A stretch of DNA of 7,246 nt from positions 1 to 7,246 of the forward strand of contig DFDK01000038.1 in the NCBI GenBank assembly GCA_002367695.1, in the 5' to 3' direction. This DNA is from Acidimicrobium sp. UBA3029. Its GTDB lineage: Bacteria > Actinomycetota > Acidimicrobiia > Acidimicrobiales > Ilumatobacteraceae. The position numbers were made by a program, and so were the translations under genes. Positions 5,745 to 7,246 of the stretch are shown one piece after another (position 1 is the first letter of the stretch; each line of letters starts with the position of its first letter). The notes under the pieces were generated by a model. The model made no database searches and was not told the DNA's origin. It was given only the letters and a program-made list of their open reading frames with translations.

Positions 5745-6826
5745 ACAGAGAGTGTCTGCTGGCAGCATCCTTGAGTGCCGTGCCGAGACTTGGCACGCGT
5801 CGGCTCTCTGCAATGCTCGCAGTGCAGTCACCTTCACAGGCAATGGAGATGCTTGGACGAGAGGCCCCAAACGTTCAGGACATTGAAGTGATGAAGCAAA
5901 AACTTAACGATGGAGAAATGTCGGTCACATATATCGGTGCCAGCGATTATCCGGAGTTACTACTTGATGATGTTGCTCGGCCATCTGTGTTGTTTTACCG
6001 CGGTGATCTTGAAGTGTTGCACCAACGTCGTGTTGGTATTGTCGGCACACGATCTGCGACTGCGGCTGGCCGTTATATGGCTTCGCATTTGGCTTATGAC
6101 CTTTCGGAGCAGGGTGTCGCCATCGTGTCAGGTTTGGCTCGGGGTATTGACGCATGGGGTCATAAAGGGGTGCTGCTTGCACTCGATCGAAGAAACAAAC
6201 TTGGTTCTGCTCGCGACTCACAGTGTGGACAACCAATTGCGGTTGTTGCTTCGGGTCTCGATGTGACGTATCCCAAAGAGAATGCTGACCTGTGGCGATT
6301 CGTTGCCGAGAATGGTCTGCTTATCGCTGAGTCACCGCCCGGTACAAGGCCCGAAGCATTTCGGTTTCCGTTACGAAACCGCATTCTTGCCGCACTGTGT
6401 GAAGTACTCGTGGTGATTGAGTCGCATGCAAGGGGTGGTTCAATGATCACTGTAGAAGAAGCACAACGCAGAGATATCTCGGTGATGGCGGTACCGGGCT
6501 CTCCGCGATCGTTGTCGTCGGCCGGCACAAACTTGTTGCTACAACAAGGTTGCGCACCGGTGGTTGATGCGACCGATGTGTTGGTTGCGCTTGGCCTAGA
6601 CAACCGCCGCAATCATCCACAAGTATTTGATTCGCGTCGCACGCCAAGTGCACAAGATCAGACACTTCTTTCGCACATGCGAGGAGAGGCGGTCACGCTC
6701 GATCAATTGTTGATGCGCACAAGCACTGATCTTGTACAAACAGCGCTTGCTCTCGGTCGGCTCGAGTCGGAGGGGTGGGTCGTCAACAACGCGGGCTGGT
6801 GGGAGGTGCTCGGTCGGAGCTGCTAA
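5741..6826 (+). CDS. dprA: DNA-processing protein DprA (DNA-protecting protein)
   Basis: The 361-residue product binds incoming single-stranded DNA and hands it to RecA during transformation in bacteria where it has been studied. A SAM/HhH-like N-terminal part (about 1-60, with SAVPRLGTRRLSAML) precedes the Rossmann-like DprA core. The core motifs are VGIVGTRSAT (98-107), VSGLARGID (129-137), ASGLDVTYPKEN (170-181), FRFPLRNRILA (207-217), ARGGSMITVEEA (230-241) and VPGS (251-254). A winged-helix-like C-terminal domain follows (about 303-355). About 14 extra residues, rich in Arg, Asn and Gln, lie near 148-164 between the core helix and the strand AVVASGLD, where many homologues have a short turn. 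The gene overlaps comM by 4 bases, and a recombinase gene starts 19 bases after its stop. DprA is also common in bacteria not known to be competent, so uptake is not proven. Confidence 0.97.
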   Translation: MNRECLLAASLSAVPRLGTRRLSAMLAVQSPSQAMEMLGREAPNVQDIEVMKQKLNDGEMSVTYIGASDYPELLLDDVARPSVLFYRGDLEVLHQRRVGIVGTRSATAAGRYMASHLAYDLSEQGVAIVSGLARGIDAWGHKGVLLALDRRNKLGSARDSQCGQPIAVVASGLDVTYPKENADLWRFVAENGLLIAESPPGTRPEAFRFPLRNRILAALCEVLVVIESHARGGSMITVEEAQRRDISVMAVPGSPRSLSSAGTNLLLQQGCAPVVDATDVLVALGLDNRRNHPQVFDSRRTPSAQDQTLLSHMRGEAVTLDQLLMRTSTDLVQTALALGRLESEGWVVNNAGWWEVLGRSC

Positions 6827-6845
6827 CAGGGGTACGGTTTTATTG

Positions 6846-7246
6846 ATGGCAACTACCGACAAGTGGAACATTGAGGGGTTTGCGACTTCGCTCACAGCCG
6901 CCTCCGACAACACAGTGTCTGCCTATGTCAGTGACGTGTCGTTGTTTTCGCAATGGGTTGCACGTCAGCAAATTGTTTCTCCAAAAGACGTGACAAAAGA
7001 TGTGGTGCGCCAGTATGTAAGTTTTTTGACAACAATGAAACAGGCCAAACGCAGTGTGAGCCGAAAACTTGCAGCGTTGCGCAGGTATTTTGCATGGCTG
7101 GTTCGGGATGGAAAAATTAAAATAGATCCAACACTTGGTGTGCGCTCGCCAAGCGACGCCGGGCGCCTGCCAAAAGTGTTGACCAACGAACAACTTGGTG
7201 CATTATTGGAAACTAGTAATACTGATGAACCCGAATGGAAGACTCT
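6846..7246 (+). CDS. XerC/XerD-like tyrosine recombinase, N-terminal part (cut by window end)
   Basis: The frame is open to the window end and gives 133 residues. They form the N-terminal core-binding (SAM-like) domain of a tyrosine recombinase. Visible features are TVSAYVSDVSLFSQWV (23-38), a helix with SVSRKLAALRRYFAWLVRDG (70-89) and DPTLGVRSP (94-102), followed by LPKVLTNEQLGALLE (108-122), the usual entry to the catalytic domain. The catalytic Arg, His and Tyr residues lie beyond the window, so activity cannot be judged. The position after comM-dprA matches the actinobacterial xerC locus, so a chromosome-dimer-resolving XerC is most likely. A phage or integron integrase cannot be excluded from this part alone. 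ATG 6846 is preceded by AGGGG at 6828-6832, which is 13 bases away and too far for an ideal Shine-Dalgarno. TTG 6843 is an alternative start. Confidence 0.85.
   Translation, partial: MATTDKWNIEGFATSLTAASDNTVSAYVSDVSLFSQWVARQQIVSPKDVTKDVVRQYVSFLTTMKQAKRSVSRKLAALRRYFAWLVRDGKIKIDPTLGVRSPSDAGRLPKVLTNEQLGALLETSNTDEPEWKT

Noticed and set aside
6596..7193. Minus-strand frames across the dprA end and the recombinase start
   Set aside because: They run antisense to two genes with clear family motifs and show none of their own.

Overview
The window looks like a chromosomal segment from a free-living actinobacterium of roughly balanced GC content, with no sign of recent mobile DNA. The main support for this placement is the order comM - dprA - XerC-type recombinase on one strand, which follows the arrangement known in mycobacteria and relatives. 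A small secreted lipoprotein with a late 'CGVDIS' cysteine motif also fits. A low-GC actinobacterium, for example a freshwater Acidimicrobiia-like lineage, is my best guess. That is inference and no marker gene in the window proves it.

Left part (1-3619). The first 23 bases are the 5' end of a tRNA gene on the minus strand that runs off the left edge. Three genes then run on the plus strand with short gaps. The first is a 513-residue fold-type II PLP-dependent enzyme of the cysteine synthase superfamily (89-1630). The second is a threonine-synthase-like PLP enzyme with an N-terminal zinc-ribbon-like motif (1654-2991). The third is a complete ClpP protease subunit (3005-3619). The gaps of 23 and 13 bases suggest one transcript. 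The two PLP enzymes belong to the same fold class but to different families, and neither has a substrate that can be read from sequence. They are the least understood part of the window.

Middle part (3620-4211). A small predicted lipoprotein is encoded on the minus strand, converging on clpP and diverging from comM. Its 3' end contains three 15-bp tandem repeats. A weak hairpin lies between the convergent stops. The 82-bp divergent gap before comM contains a cluster of overlapping inverted repeats.

Right part (4212-7246). comM (YifB-type AAA+ ATPase) and dprA overlap by 4 bases (ATGA) and are probably translationally coupled. The N-terminal part of a XerC/XerD-like tyrosine recombinase follows 19 bases later and is cut by the window end. 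ComM and DprA act on incoming single-stranded DNA during natural transformation in other bacteria: DprA loads RecA, and ComM drives branch migration. The tyrosine recombinase probably resolves chromosome dimers. The two genes make DNA uptake plausible but do not prove it, because no uptake machinery is in view and both are widespread in non-competent bacteria.

Most starts here (the first PLP gene, the second PLP gene, clpP) lack a recognisable Shine-Dalgarno sequence. dprA, inside an operon, has a clear one. This is compatible with frequent leaderless or SD-independent initiation. I see no CRISPR array, insertion sequence, prophage gene, rRNA or clear riboswitch. The best candidate for undescribed biology is the tandem PLP enzyme pair next to clpP.
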